Counted from the stretch's first letter, positions 1 through 11,930 are shown. The stretch is 64,000 nt of DNA from Symsagittifera roscoffensis (GCF_963678635.1 NC_087069.1:38339076-38403075); one strand, 5' to 3'. Numbers and translations are program-made. The notes: generated by a model from the letters alone, not told the origin.

Positions 1-257
1 TATTATAATTATAGCATCTCTACCTTTGTTGTTTCTTAACATAAAATGTCAATGTTGAAGGCGCAAAAATTATCCTCGCCTACTTTCAAAAATAAAAACA
101 AACGAACGGAAACAAATGATATAAGCTGCATCCAAAAACTTCAAGTAACAGATAGGTGAAAATCATATATCATTGTCTATTAACTTGTCTATTTTGCCTA
201 GCTGATTTCACCTGTTGCATCTGTATAGTTTTTGGCTCATTCGGGTCTCCTTCTAAC
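1..257. other. AT-rich non-coding DNA
   Basis: I see no convincing coding region, RNA gene or repeat boundary in this stretch. Confidence 0.5.
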
Positions 258-616
258 TGTTCCCTTTTGTAATGAAAGTTACGGAACATTTGTGCTCGGG
301 GTGTTTTTTTTCTTCAGACAAATTTCGAATTTCTAATTAGCCATTTTTGACCGATTGTTTTTAAAAAATCATTCAAAAAGTAAAGTATCCTTCCAAATTA
401 GATTGCGGCAGGCTCTTTGTTGTTTCGAATACTTTGCTAAATGAGATGTATTAAATGCTAAATGACTTCGTACTTTATATCGCGTGTAGGGAGTTTTTTC
501 TTGAAAAATTTTTCATAAAAATTTTACCATTTTTAAAAATGGACACCACTGCATGTATTTCAAAAGGCAGTGGAAATATTTACGGCTTTGCCCGAATATG
601 AGAGATCTTGTATAAA
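258..616 (+). repeat. Degraded copy of hairpin-ended dispersed repeat (family H)
   Basis: The left end shows the family signature, a short palindrome around gtaatgaaagttacgg followed by tttgtgctcgggg and a tttcttcagacaaattt block. The right end keeps a diverged ggctttgccc hairpin and a tcttgt tail. The middle is largely lost. Better copies lie at 17449-17991 and 31521-32137. Confidence 0.6.
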
Positions 617-2745
617 ACTAATGAAAAATGAAAAAAAAACCTGAAATACTTAAACTCGAAATAGGAAAAAAATGCGGACTTTTGGGGATCCTTTTCTTGT
701 TAATAAAGACCAGTTAACTTGCCACGACTAGTCCACTAAGTTTCATTGGTTTTAATTCCTGCGGTTATTTCAGTTTTTGGCCTTTCTGGTAAGTTTTTTT
801 TAACAAAGCGTAATCCTGTTTTTTTTTCTTCAAAACTTGCATTCAGGACGTAACTTAAAATAAAGCAATCACTATGAGCTTTTTCAGAAAATTTGGGGAA
901 AAATTGCTTCCTGTATTCCATCGGTTTTCATATTAAAACATGAATAGCCGGTTACAGTGCAAGTAGCACTGATAATTCCGACCAAAAAATTTAGAAAACT
1001 TTAGTTTAGAATGTTTTTTCCAAATTAATGTAGTTTTTTTCTGCTTGCTGTGACAAAAAGAACTGACTTAAAAATTTTATTCAGGCATATCTGGCAGTCA
1101 TAGTAAGATAAGCAAATGAAACTAAGCTTTTTTGTAGAAAAATTACAAGAAAAACTAAAAAAATATTTATTTTTTTGCAAAACTTTCGCAGAAAATTTTT
1201 GAAGTTTGAAATTTTTGGTTCCTAAAATGAAGCTTTAAAAACTCCAAAAAATTAGTTTTAGTCCAGAATTTTTGGTTCGAGAGGTGGTTCGAGCCACGAC
1301 TGAACAGGATTTAATATGATATACACTCAACCCAGTACCATGATTAATTGTGGTACTTGATTTTGCGTGGAAAAACAAAAAAAAAGAAAAAACTGAAACA
1401 TCCGAAAACAAAGTTTTTCCTCATTTCCATTAAATTGAACATCAGAGAACAAAACGGACAAAAATTATCTTTTTTTTTTAATTTTAAGGCTTCTTTGTTC
1501 ATCTTGACAAGTGAATTTTAAACGTTTCTTGAAACTAAAATCTAATACTATAATTAATTTCCAAACAAATGTTCGTTTTTATTGGAGTTTAAATTGTAAT
1601 TTGCAGCTACAAAATTCTGACAATGAACTGAGTTTTGTAACTATAGAAGTATCACAATGAATGACACTACATCTAAAACACTAGCAAAATTAACACACCT
1701 CTCTGTGGAAACGGACAATATAGTCATTAAAACAGTACAAAACAGTCACCTACAGTAAACTTACCAAAAGTACATCAAGCAGTCAGGAATGAGACCAAAA
1801 ATGGCGGTGTTAAAACATATTTACACTAAATCGTGCCAAAAAAGTAAGGAAATATGGAAAAAAAACAATGAAAATAGAGAACACAAGCAAAACATCATTT
1901 ATATCTATTAAAGATAAAGTTAAGCGAACAATCAAAATTTCTTTTTTCCTACTAACTGAGTTTTCTTGCATACGAAATTCGTACTTTCGAGTAGCTACAT
2001 AACTTGTTATGCGAGTATAACAAAAGATCCGGTTTTTTTCTGACTTCAACTGCTCAAAAACAAATCCTATGGTCTAATAGTTTTGCTTACTTTTGATTAA
2101 AATAACTAACACTAGATTAGATCGGAAACAATTTATTATTGAGGTTAAGTCTGCCACGGAATTTGTAGAAATGGGCCCAATTACCAGTTATCATTGAAAA
2201 GTTACCATGAAAAACTTAATTTTGAGAACGCCGATGTACTGAATTTTTGTTTGGTAACCGGCTAACCTTTTATAAATTGTGATTTCATGACATTTCCAAA
2301 CGTAGGTTCGGGATATCAGAAAAATCAAAATAATTTGGGCTATACGTTTAGTTAGACGACTTTTAACCGTAAAAAGGATCATTCGCTAAACTTTCTAGCA
2401 AGTGAATCAGTGGGGGTTAACAATTGTGGGCAAGTAAATCATTGTATAAGTTTTTTGTTCGGTCACTCTAGTGCCTGAAGTTTCAAAAGCTTCTTCCGGC
2501 GTTTCAAATCTGAAAGGTCTAGAGCGCGGCCTTTAATGGTCTCTGCGGTAGGCTACATGAACAAAATGCCAGAAATTTAGAAGAAATCATAAATTACTTT
2601 TTTGACAAAATTGCTCCAAAAATTTTTAGTTACATATCGAGTTCATTTCAAGCTGGTTAATTAACGAATCAATCCTTGACAAACTGACAACAAGTCCTGC
2701 AATGAAATTGTCCATCCTTTTTCTCTATTGTGATACTTGTTCTGA
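617..2745. other. AT-rich non-coding DNA with a minus-oriented family W repeat
   Basis: No supported gene; the short open frames are AT-rich with no recognisable domain. At about 1180-1435, read on minus, there is a copy of another dispersed repeat (family W). Its hallmarks are 'aaactttgttttcgg', a 'ccacgcaaaatcaagtacca' block and 'gaaccaaaaa' motifs. Plus-oriented relatives occur near 4380-4900, 5300-5900, 15090-15480 and 16100-16500. Confidence 0.45.
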
Positions 2746-3250
2746 CTTTCGTAATGAAAGTAACGGAAAGTTGGTGCTCGGGTGGTTATTTTTTCTTCAG
2801 ACAATTTTCGACTTTTAAACCAGCCATATTTGACTGAATTTTTTTTATCATTCTAAAAAGTATTGTTGTCTTGAGCTTAAATTTGAAAAGATACTTCATC
2901 TGTGACATTTTTTTGTAAAGTTATGGGGTTTAAAATTTGACATTTTGGCCAATTTGAGACAATTAACGCGGGATCTACTTAGCGGTTTTAACGCGTAAGC
3001 AATGGTTCAGTCCGTGTTAAAAATCGCTCCAAGTTGGTTGAAGGAAGCTTACTCTCATTGATTGGTTTTCTACTGGGCCAAAAATTATCACTTTATTTTT
3101 TATATGGCTTTTAGAGGACGATTACCACAAAAATCTCAATTTTTTTCCTCTTAATTTATTTATTTAATTTTTTAATGTTATTATTGCTCCATCGATTTTA
3201 AAAGGGAGTCGGAACGTTCAGGGCTTTGCCTTGATTCTGCGTACGGTCTT
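2746..3250 (+). repeat. Hairpin-ended dispersed repeat (family H), nearly full length
   Basis: Starts with a palindrome (ctttcgtaatgaaag) and tgctcgg. It continues through the family landmarks 'gggacaattaacgcg', 'aagcggagatttaatccg'-like sequence and a pyrimidine-rich 3' part, and ends with the 'cagggctttgccttg' hairpin. About 505 bp. No open frame and no matching flanking duplication are seen. Confidence 0.7.
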
Positions 3251-3545
3251 TCGTAACAAAAAAGCGGAATAATTGTGCTCGGGGTTTTTTTCTAACAAAT
3301 TTTGACTTTTTAACTAGCCATTTTTGAGGGAATTTTTCTTTATCATTCAAAATTTATTGTTTTCTTGAGATAAAAGTTAAATGACATTTTACCTGTGATT
3401 ATTTTTAATAAAATTATGAAAGTTTAAAGAGTGCAATTTGGCCAATTCGGTACAATTAACGCGCAATATAAATCGCGCTGTTAACGCGTCAGCGGAGATT
3501 TAATCCGTCTCCGAAATAGTTCCAAATTAATTGAGGCCAGCAATT
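3251..3545 (+). repeat. Truncated family H repeat, abutting the previous copy
   Basis: A second copy begins directly after the 3' end of the preceding one (tttcgtaacaaaaaagcgg, then tgctcggggt). It runs through the attaacgcgc and agcggagatttaatccgtc landmarks, then stops short of the 3' hairpin. It is therefore a head-to-tail, 3'-truncated neighbour. Confidence 0.6.
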
Positions 3546-4379
3546 TTGTTTTTTTGCTAATAAGTTGCCTAATTATAAGTTTATCAGCGGTTAGACTATT
3601 ATTTTCAATATTTTTGCTGCTCTCGAAAAGTCCTGGCCTGTCATGATATGTCACTATCAAAATTGGCAATGGCAATGGAACTGTTTATTTTCTGTGACTT
3701 TTTAGACGAGACATTGCAGTTATTTCTGTGTAGACTGATTGAAATCTGGTTTTGATTGCAGTTCACAATGTTCGAACTTGATTTTGTTCTATCGAAAAAA
3801 TTTTGGTTAATTACATCTAGTTTAATTAGATCAAATTTAGTTTTTGCAGAGTTTTTGTCATTTAGGGTTGAAAATTTACTGTTAGAATCATTTCCCGAAA
3901 TTTACGATTGGTTAAAAGTTGCCTTATGATCTTCCTTACAGTAAGCAATTGAACCTGGGAAGTTGAAATTGCAAAAAATCACAATGCTCGGTCAAGGTAT
4001 CGAGGAATTTTGTGTATTATAGAACACGGAGTCATACTTGTCACAAGTATTCACAAGTATTCATTAAGAAGTCGTCACAAGTAGTCACAAGTATTCATTA
4101 AGATGTCATGCATGTTTTGTCACCGCAACTTCATTTTCTGGTTTTCCGGTTTGAAATTTTTGCAAAAATTACCATGAAAAGAAACTGACTGAGCTCAAGC
4201 TTTTAGCACGACTATTCCCCTAGTTATACGGGATTAATGCACCAATATTGTCCAACAAGGAGCCCATTATAAAGAAAAATGAACTCATTTCTCCCCTTCC
4301 ATGCCAAAATGGGAACCAAAAAAATATCGAAAATTCAAAAAAGGCTCATTTTTTCTGCGTAAACAACATCTCTAAATAG
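3546..4379. other. Non-coding DNA with a short tandem repeat
   Basis: No gene recognised. At 4035-4110 there are imperfect tandem copies of cacaagtattcattaaga-like units. The rest is AT-rich and featureless to me. Confidence 0.4.
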
Positions 4380-5951
4380 AAAACAAACTAGATTTTTAAA
4401 TGTGTAAGATTCAGTTTATTGTTACGACCATAGAAATTGGGAAGAACTTTGTATTTGGGTGCGTTTTTGTTACTTTTTCTTCTTTTTTGTTCTCCACGAG
4501 AAATCAGGTACCACAACTAATCAACCCAAAATTGTCGAGAAATTATCACTATAAAGCCCTTCCAGTCGTCATTCGGATAACACTAAGCATTTGTGAATTA
4601 ATAATCTCCGTGTTGAGAAAAACCCGTTTATTATTTGACATTGATCTAATTTCGATTAAAATAGTTTGTTCATGCTTAATTTAAACCTCGAAAATTGAAT
4701 TTTACTGGAGTAAAATTAGTTTTTGGAGTTTGTTTGCGCCATTTTGAGAACCAAAAACTTTCAAAATTTTTTTTCAATATTTTTTATTTTTTCAATTTTT
4801 TTTAGTTTTTTTTCAGTATTAACATTTTTTAGTTTTTTCTATGCGTTTTCTTCAAAAAACTAGCTTCCGAATAGTCTAGTGTATTTCGACTGTCGAATAT
4901 GCCGACGTTTTAGAAAAAAAAGCTTTTTATCGTTTTCTTAAGATTATGGTTGGATCATTTGTGCTCTTTGTTTTAATTTCCATTTTACATATGAAAACCA
5001 TTTAAAGGACCGCTAACGCAAAAATTTGTACCATAGGGACCCAAAAACAAAAATTATCAAGGCTTGTGGGCAACATCAATGCTTTCAATTGCCCAAACAA
5101 AAAAATCATAAAAAAATTCCAATCAAAGAAATAATTTCTGAGATCCGGAAAAAACTCCACAGAGAACAATTGCTACAAAAACATTATAAATTACAAATTA
5201 AGAAAAATTTGTCACTCGGTCAGAACAGTTTTTTGTAAATTGATGTTAGACTTAAAAAATTGTCAAAGACAAGTTGTTGAATGTGAAAAAGCAAAAAAAA
5301 AAGAGCAAAAACTGAGCTAAGTATAACAAAAAACACTTTTTTTCTCAATTTCTTGGTAGAATTGAAAGTAAACTTCTTGAATGATTTTCAGCGTATTAGG
5401 TTTTTCTTGCTTAAGTTTGAATTCATCCACTTTCATTGTTCTGACAATTGAAAATGGGGAGAAACTTTGTTTTCGGGAGAGTTTTAGTTTTTTACCATGC
5501 AAAATCAGGTACCAAAAATAATCATCGGAATGGGTCAAGTGATATAGCATGCTAAAGTCCCTTCAGTCGTGTTTCGAAAATTTTTTAAAGTTTTGGAAAT
5601 TTTTCACAGTGTCAAAAAGAACCAGTTCGAAGTTTTTGGTCTAATTTTGAGCTAATAAGATGGCCGTGTAGGCCGTTAAGCTTTTTTAAGCTTAATTTAA
5701 ACCATAAAAACATAGTTTTACTCAAGAAGGGAGAGCTTTTGAGTTTACAGCGCAATTTTTGGAATCAAAAACCTCAAAATTCAAAAATATCTCTGACAAA
5801 TTGAAAAAAAATTTTGAAATTGTTTCAAAATTTTTCAATTTTTTTTTTCGTTTCTCTAGTTATTTTTCTTCAGAAAAAATATTCCAACCAACCTACTTTA
5901 GTATGGCTCTCAAGTTGCATAAAATCAATTTTTTCTGTGAAAGACTCTAAA
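4380..5951 (+). repeat. Two family W AT-rich dispersed repeat copies
   Basis: Two plus-oriented copies, roughly 4380-4900 and 5300-5900, share the order gaactttgt-attcggg, pyrimidine block, aaatcaggtaccacaa, and a 'gagaaccaaaaactt' tail rich in T runs. Boundaries are approximate because no clear termini are visible. The open frames inside are not convincing. Confidence 0.45.
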
Positions 5952-6174
5952 TCGATGCTTGAGTTAGGACTTATAGAATAAGCAACTTGATTATAGCATA
6001 GATCAAACGAGAAAATGTTATAGATAAAATCCGAAGATGTCAACCACTCCGAAGGCGAAACACCTGTTAAAGATGTCTAACATTGAGAAGAATAGACATG
6101 ATTGATAAAAAGAACTTATCAAGAACTAAATAGATTTGGATAACTGGTTTAGTACTTTGACATTCCCTTTTGTA
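5952..6174 (-). repeat. 3' LTR of the retrotransposon (left copy)
   Basis: Direct repeat of the 11709-11930 segment. Shared blocks include cttgattatagca-agatcaaac, a gaag-tgtcaa-cactcc block and acttatcaagaactaaatag. Divergence between the copies suggests an old insertion. Ends are uncertain by about 20 bp. Confidence 0.7.
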
Positions 6175-7497
6175 AAAATTAATAAACTGCACTGTTTTTG
6201 AATTATGTATTACTAAGTATAAAATGAAAAAAATTTTACCACAAAGTTTAGATTGGCCCCATTGATCCTAACTCCAGTCTGTGCACTAACGCTTAAGATA
6301 CTGATTGATTAACGTATTAAATTTCAAATAAATGTAGCTGAGTTTTCAGTTTTTCTTCCAACGTTTTCGTTATTTTTCACACTATTTTTTTTCTCCGCAT
6401 ACATCAATCCGCTTTCTCTTTACTCGTCTCCTTTATCCTGGTTTCCGCCTCGTGCGATAAGCTCAATCATGACTCCGCCCATTTCCGTAACCGCCGTTTG
6501 CTTCCTGCTACTCTTTCTTGACCCCGTGTCACTCCCCCAATGCTGGCTTGAGTGTGATACTAGCCTCTGTTTCCTTTGTCGTCTTTTTTCTTCGCTTGCA
6601 GTCGTTACCGTTTCCGGATCAGCCTTTGGTGCATCGTCTTCTTCGCCGTCCGTGGCTACTTTTGCCGTCTTTTTTCATTTTCCGCTCTCCGTCCTTGAGC
6701 CCGTCGTACTCGTTTCGGCTTCTTGATCAAGGGCTACTCGCTCGCTGAATTGCTCGCTCCGTATCGTTTTGTCCTCCGCTAGTTTCTGACTATAGCTCCG
6801 GTACTGATGCCAATGGCAATTTGCCTCCGATTCGCCTCGATGCCAACGGATGGTCCTCATTTTCTGAGTCTGACTCCTCTGAATCAATTTGTTTGCCCTT
6901 TTGTTTCCTTCCGCTTATTGTCGCGTTTTCTCGATTCAGCTATTTTGGTTGTTAATTCCGCCAGCATTGCCGGTTTTGATAGCCCTGACACTCGTTTTGT
7001 CGTTGTAGTTGCTTGTCGTATTGCAACTCCGGATTTCCTTAACAAACTACCAAGATTCAATTTAAGCGTATGCGTACTTTCCGCCAGAGTTTTGGCATTT
7101 AACCTTTTGTACCTGCTTAAATTTTTGTCTCCGGTATGCTGATATACTGTGCGGGGTGGGCCCGCTCCGTCGCTTGGTCCTTGAAACGATTTTGTCGTCG
7201 GCTTATCTGCCTAGTTTAGTGCCTGCGGTGTCGTTAGGGTCAGTGGGTGGTTGCGTTTTTTGTCCCTCACACTCATTGTCCGACCTCATACCTCAATTGG
7301 TATCGGCCGGTTTCGCCATTTGCTGTGCCTCCGGGTTTTAGAACATTCAATCAATTCAAATTTCTTAGCGATGGTTTTTAGTTGAATGTTGAAGTACGAT
7401 GTTCGCCTTCTGCCGTGGTGCGCTTCGAATGGCGTTGTATTTAGTGTCGAAATTATCGCAATGCTCCTAGTGTTCTCTCCACCATTTTCTCCAAAGG
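6175..7497 (-). pseudogene. Retrotransposon 3' internal region, downstream of the integrase core
   Basis: Lies between the left LTR and the integrase core. On minus it reads as broken, charged, low-complexity sequence (for example the 6675-6887 frame). This is what one would expect for an integrase C-terminal extension or untranslated region. I recognise no envelope-like protein. The long plus-strand frames here are antisense shadows. Confidence 0.45.
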
Positions 7498-7800
7498 TTA
7501 TGGTTGTTTCTCCCGTGCGTACGTGAATATAGAGTTTTTCAAGCTGCCGATTGTTCTTTCTACGCATCCGGTGGCTCGGTGGTCATTAACCGGCGACTGT
7601 ACAATTTCAAAGCATTCGGCATGACAAAACAATTTGACTTCTTTCGACATTAAATTTGTTCCTTGATCAACAGGAAGCTTCCATGGCGCCCCATGGTTAT
7701 TTATATATTCTTTGAGGAATTTTAGAATTGTATCCGACCGGTTTGTATTGAAGATCATTGCGGATGGCCATCTCGAAAATCTATCAACTGCTACTAGCAC
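7498..7800 (-). pseudogene. Retrotransposon integrase catalytic core (fragment)
   Basis: The 100-residue frame opens with a hydrophobic strand followed by the DRFSRWP signature that follows the first catalytic Asp in Ty3-type integrases. The second catalytic Asp is probably the D of PVDQGTN (family form usually SDQG). The third catalytic acid is the E in TGCVERTIGSLKN. This core cuts target DNA and joins the cDNA ends. The frame upstream is broken near 7800, so the first Asp-bearing strand is incomplete. Confidence 0.8.
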
Positions 7801-7901
7801 ATATTTTTTTTATTCCTGCAGTTAATTTTTTGGTCCCCAAAAATCCATCTGGACCCCCTCATTAGGTTTTTTTTAGGTTTGGGTATTTTGCCTAGGTGCC
7901 C

Positions 7902-8111
7902 TTAAGAACACGTAAGTCTTAAGTTCCCACTGACGAGTATACACTCCTGGCAAATTTCCGCAAGGGAAACTGTTTTCATGTGGATGTAGGGATACCAAAT
8001 GACCTTCGCCGCCGCAAACGTGTTACTTTTTCCATGATGGTAATGATGTAGCCGGTTTTTGATCGCTTTTTGATGAGAACTTGAAATAACTAAGTTATCA
8101 TTCAACCACAA
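7902..8111 (-). pseudogene. Integrase N-terminal zinc-binding region (HHCC remnant)
   Basis: This 69-residue minus frame has a histidine-rich stretch (HHYHHGKS) and a later CQEC pair, with WYPYIHM between. That spacing matches the H-H-C-C zinc finger that precedes Ty3-type integrase cores. It sits just upstream, in element order, of the catalytic core fragment and is separated from it by a frame break. Confidence 0.65.
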
Positions 8112-8699
8112 AATCGAAAATTGATTAGCTCTGCTAATGCGGTGGATTTAGAAACAATTTCACAATTACGGGGAAACTAGAGACATCGAGGTTTGAGCCG
8201 GATTAACTGCCGGGAAACTTTCATCAGGAAATTGTAAGGGAATTGATAGAATCATTTTTGTTTTTGTAAGATTCGTCTCCGTAGTACTGGCATTTAGATT
8301 TCCGTCTCCAAATAGTTCTTTCACTTCATCTTTAATTCTTGTAATACTAGGTTGGCGTTCTAAAAAACTTTGTGTTTTGCGTATTGATTTGTCCATGATG
8401 ATTGAATTTGTTCTTTAAAAAAATTGTGATCGACTGTGTTCACAAAACTAATAGCTCCAGCTAATCTATTCATGGCATCATTTGACCGCCGGCCTGGCTT
8501 ATCACATGACCGGTGGCATATGCAAACATTTGCATTCTTTTTAGCTGACTTGCTACAGCATGATTGTTCACCCTCCACCGTCGGCGTCTCTTTTCGAAAT
8601 ATGTATATTGCCTTTTTATTGGTTAATTTCTGGTTTGATGTTTCAATGTTATTACTTCTATTGTGGTGTACATTTTTCGAACCCTTGGATAATATTTTT
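8112..8699 (-). pseudogene. Retrotransposon linker between RNase H and integrase
   Basis: Two overlapping minus frames (8166-8396 and 8360-8578) carry no domain I recognise. One has a cysteine-rich stretch (CCSKSAKKNANVCIC). Position between the RNase H connection and the integrase zinc region suggests linker sequence broken by frameshifts. Confidence 0.4.
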
Positions 8700-9298
8700 T
8701 TATCCGAGGGCGCTTTGAATAGACTTAATGTTAGCGACAGTGAACATGCTGTCGTACGCCAACACCGGTTTTGCTTCGCTGTTCGGGTGTCTGGAAAGAT
8801 AGTCCGCTAAGCCTATTTTTGCCGCTGGCACGTGTTCTACTCTGAAAACGAACGGAACTAGTCTATCAACCCATCTTGTTAAGCGGCTAAACATCGTATT
8901 ATTTTTTTTTTATTTCCGTTCAACAGTGATACTAGCGCTTTATGATCAGTTACTACTTGAATTTTCCACCCTAAAATGTAATTCTGGAAACATTCCGCTC
9001 CCCACACAACCGCGAGCAATTCTACTTCGTTTGTTGAATACCGCTTTTCAGCGTCATTTAAATACAGAGATGCGAACGAAATGGGTCTCCAGCCTTCGGT
9101 ACCAAGTTGTTCTAGTACAACCCCATATCCGTTGTGGTTGGCGTCGCAGACTATCCCAATATACTTATGTACATCAAAACGCCCAAGTTCCACGATGTTC
9201 GTTAGTTGCCGTTTTAATTTTTCAAATGCTTCTTGACACTCCGTTGTCCAGATATATTCGTTTTTTTCTTGCTTAGTAACGGTCTTAGCGGTGCTCAT
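8700..9298 (-). pseudogene. Retrotransposon RNase H domain
   Basis: Two minus frames (8879-9298, then 8700-8894) give an RNase H of the Ty3 class, which degrades RNA in the RNA-DNA hybrid. Visible landmarks are FEKLKRQLT before the domain, the first acidic strand GIVCDANHNGYG, the RYSTNEVELLAVVWG block with catalytic Glu, and VVTDHKAL with the third Asp. The second frame continues with LTRWVDRLVPF and ADYLSRHPN, typical of the sequence following RNase H in this class. A frameshift separates the two frames near 8880, and another separates this domain from RT at 9300. Confidence 0.85.
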
Positions 9299-9300
9299 GA

Positions 9301-10101
9301 TTACACCAATGCTGATAAGTATATGTGGAGACTATAAGTTGACCCCATAAACGAATTGAGTTGAGATAAGGAGCGAGGCGGTTTGAGTGTTTCGGTTGGC
9401 TCAGTTTTCCGAATGAGAGTCGTTACTCCTGTCGATGTGAATTTGTGTCCTAACCATTCACACACTCTTTGAGCGAAGTTACATTTTGTTAGCTTCAATG
9501 ACATTTTTTCTTCAAGTAACTTCCGTAGGAGTTTTCCCACGGTTGATATGTGTTCGCTTTCCAAACTTTTTATGACAACTAAGATATCATCGATAAACGC
9601 ATGCGCCTGTGGAAACTTGGAAAGGATGGAGTCCATTACTCGTTGGACTTCCGCCGGCATCGTGGTTAGGCCATAAAATCCGGTTTTGATTCTATACGTT
9701 CCGGTCGATTTTCCGCCAACTAATGAGAAAATACAATATAAACTGGTATCCTGACTTAGCGGCAGTTGTCCGTCCGCGTACGTGAGATCCACGGTGGAAA
9801 AATATATTTCGCCAAATTTCTTTTCACTTATCGTTTGACCGACGGCGTCCATTATTTCTTCAATAATCGGCATTTGGTACTTGTTATTATGTACTTGCTT
9901 AATCAATTCACGTGCCTCCAGTTCGAGTTTTACCGAACCGTCCTTCTTGGCCGTGATTACAATTGGTGATACAAAAAATGTATCTGAACAGTCTTCCAAT
10001 TTTTCTATGTGCCCTTGATTAATAAGCTTATCAATCTCACAGTCGACCTTCTCTAGCAGCGTTATTGGCACCCTTGAATTGGTATTAAGTTGGCAAAACA
10101 T
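9301..10101 (-). pseudogene. Retrotransposon reverse transcriptase domain
   Basis: A 266-residue minus frame with the RT motif order: VITAKKDGS, motif A STVDLTYAD, motif B FYGLTTMPAEVQRVMD, catalytic motif C AFIDDIL, and the EWLGHKFTSTGV block. The active site reads FIDD instead of the usual YxDD, and motif A is altered after its Asp, so activity is doubtful. The frame diverges after SFMGS, at the junction with RNase H. It would copy element RNA into cDNA inside Gag particles. Confidence 0.9.
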
Positions 10102-10442
10102 TCGGCCTGCACTCTATAATTACGTATCTTCCTCACCTGTCAAAATAGATTAGAAAATAGCTTACTGAAATAATACTGCCACTTCTCCAATTGACTTTCA
10201 CCTTCCTTCCCGACTGTCTCCTGTATCGGAATCACTTCTTGGCCCGGCTTTCTCTGTACTAACCGCAATCCTAAATGGGCCATCAAGTCTCACCCGATGA
10301 TGGATGGTCGAGCTCCGCCAATTACCTTGATTACTGCAGGTGTACTCCAACCATGCGAGGCCAGCTCCACTCTCATCGTCCCCAGCAGTAAGTTTTTTGG
10401 AATATTCTCGTACTCGCGGAATTCTTGGTCCTTCGGCTGGAC

Positions 10443-10631
10443 TTATTGCAAAATTATACCTGCGGCGCCTAATGTTTTTCGGAGTTCATTAACGGTGAAT
10501 ATTGATATTGGCGACTTACTGTCGATCCACACACTGGTTTTTCGGCCATGGATCGTAATGGGAGCTCCGTATGATTCCTTGTTCATACTGCCATCATCAT
10601 ATATTCCCCTCCCAAACAATCGGAATCCCAT
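10443..10631 (-). pseudogene. Degenerate retroviral-type aspartic protease
   Basis: A 62-residue minus frame lying between the zinc knuckle and RT, where the Pol protease is expected. VWIDSKSPISIFTVNELRK resembles the flap and active-site strand, but the D-S/T-G triad reads D-S-K, so the catalytic loop is not intact. Family assignment relies on position and this weak motif. Confidence 0.55.
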
Positions 10632-10659
10632 GATTGGACTTGTTTTTCATTACCATCAT

Positions 10660-10860
10660 TCACTCATCCCACCGAGCTTCCATGTTGCAGTTTTTCGTCC
10701 TCCGTCTCTTCCGATTCGAATCGTTCCTGACTCTCCTGTCCCTGAACAATTCGGACCGCTGAACTCCCCCTATTATTTTATTGGCCCGACCGGTCCGTGC
10801 GAAATGCCCATTTTTCCGGCAGAAATTGCAGGTCACAATTTTGGCCGAACACTCGTCCAT
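10660..10860 (-). pseudogene. Gag nucleocapsid zinc knuckle (mutated)
   Basis: The minus frame contains CNFCRKNGHFARTG, a CCHC zinc knuckle spaced C-x2-C-x4-H-x4 whose final Cys has been replaced by Gly. Zinc knuckles of this type bind element RNA during packaging. Loss of the last ligand argues against function. A further Cys lies a few residues upstream. Confidence 0.65.
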
Positions 10861-11713
10861 GTGCTCTCTTGTGAAACGGGATTTGTCAATTTGTGGTACC
10901 TTCGCTCTCCCGTGCTTATGCCCCCTGGTTACGGTCCCCTGCCTTGCGTTTGGCCACGTCCTCTCCCCCGGTTACTTCGATATCCGCCTCGAATAGCTCC
11001 CACCGGTTCCTTCGTCAATTGTATTCCGCCGCCTCCGGTACTGATCGACGCTGTGCCTCCGGTCGTAGCGTAAGTTTTAGCGTATTTATCCCTCGCTCGT
11101 AGGATAGAGCGATCCAAAACGCTTCTTCCGGAGTTTTTGTGGCGCTGTACAACTCGCTTTGGGACTCACGATTTGTCATATTAAAGATGAAAACGTCGCG
11201 TAATACTCGTGACTCCAGAGTCCCGAATCAACAACGCGCCGCAATCCACTGAGGACTGCTTGAAATTACTCTAATGATTCCCCAATTCTCTGCTTTCTTC
11301 ACAACAACTGAACTAATTCGTAAATTTCGTTTCGCTCCTTCTCGAATTCCCCTCCATCGCATCGAGCACCCTCGGGTAACGTGACTCCCCTAACTCGAAA
11401 TGTTGTCTACGTTTGTGAAACTCCTCCTGTCCTTTCTCCCCCAGGCAAAAATATAAATTCGAGATTAGGATTCGTTCCGCCGCTAACTTGTTTTTCACAT
11501 CCACTTCTTCAGCAGTGCCGCTATTTACGTGGCGTCCATCGTATCCGCGTAGTAGAAATTCTTTGGGTTTATAGAATCTTCCGCGACCATTCCCCACTGG
11601 AAGCGATTCAAACGAAATTTCCATAGCATAGGGAGTTCCGCACTTTTAGCCGGCCGAAATGATGTAATTCCAAGTGGGTTTTTCTGCGTCTTTTGTTGAC
11701 TGAGCCATGTCAA
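10861..11713 (-). pseudogene. Gag capsid region of the retrotransposon
   Basis: Overlapping minus frames (11313-11624, 11525-11713, 10929-11117) together resemble a Gag polyprotein. The parts are a charged N-terminus just inside the right LTR, a helical middle with KLAAERILISNLYF and EFHKRRQHFELGES, and a Gly/Arg-rich stretch (YRSNRGRGRGQTQGRG) ahead of the zinc knuckle. Several frame breaks are present. No start is certain: an ATG lies at 11708 and a TTG at 11713. Confidence 0.6.
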
Positions 11714-11930
11714 GGATACTAATTCGACTTACAGAAGATGCAACTTGATTATAGCACAGATCAAACAGACAATATTTTAGATATCATCCGAAGGTGTCAA
11801 ACACTCCCAAGGCCAAACATCTGCCAAAGAAGTCTAGCATTGAGACAAAATGAAATGATTGACATAGGGAACTTATCAAGAACTAAATAGACTTGGATAA
11901 CTGATTTAGCACTATGACATTCCGTTCAGA
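11709..11930 (-). repeat. 5' LTR of the retrotransposon (right copy)
   Basis: Pairs with 5952-6174. It shares cttgattatagca, agatcaaaca and acttatcaagaactaaatag blocks in the same order and orientation. Gag begins immediately to its left, as expected for the 5' LTR of a minus-strand element. Confidence 0.7.

Larger units (their letters stand above)
5952..11930 (-). mobile_element. Decayed Ty3/gypsy-type LTR retrotransposon
   Basis: A minus-strand retroelement bounded by two divergent direct repeats (5952-6174 and 11709-11930) that share blocks such as gcaacttgattatagca and aacttatcaagaactaaata. The internal region is visibly richer in G+C than its surroundings. On minus it encodes, in order, Gag, a zinc knuckle, a degenerate aspartic protease, RT, RNase H, an integrase zinc region and an integrase core. 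Integrase downstream of RT-RH is the Ty3/gypsy order. Numerous stops and frame changes separate the domains, so it is inactive. The exact LTR ends and the primer binding site are unclear. Confidence 0.85.

Noticed and set aside
6469-7341. Plus-strand ORFs over the retrotransposon
   Set aside because: They are antisense to the decayed gag-pol internal region, whose minus strand carries recognisable domains.
10297-11073. 258-codon plus-strand ORF rich in Pro, Ile and Val
   Set aside because: It lies antisense to the protease and nucleocapsid of the retroelement and has no recognisable domain.
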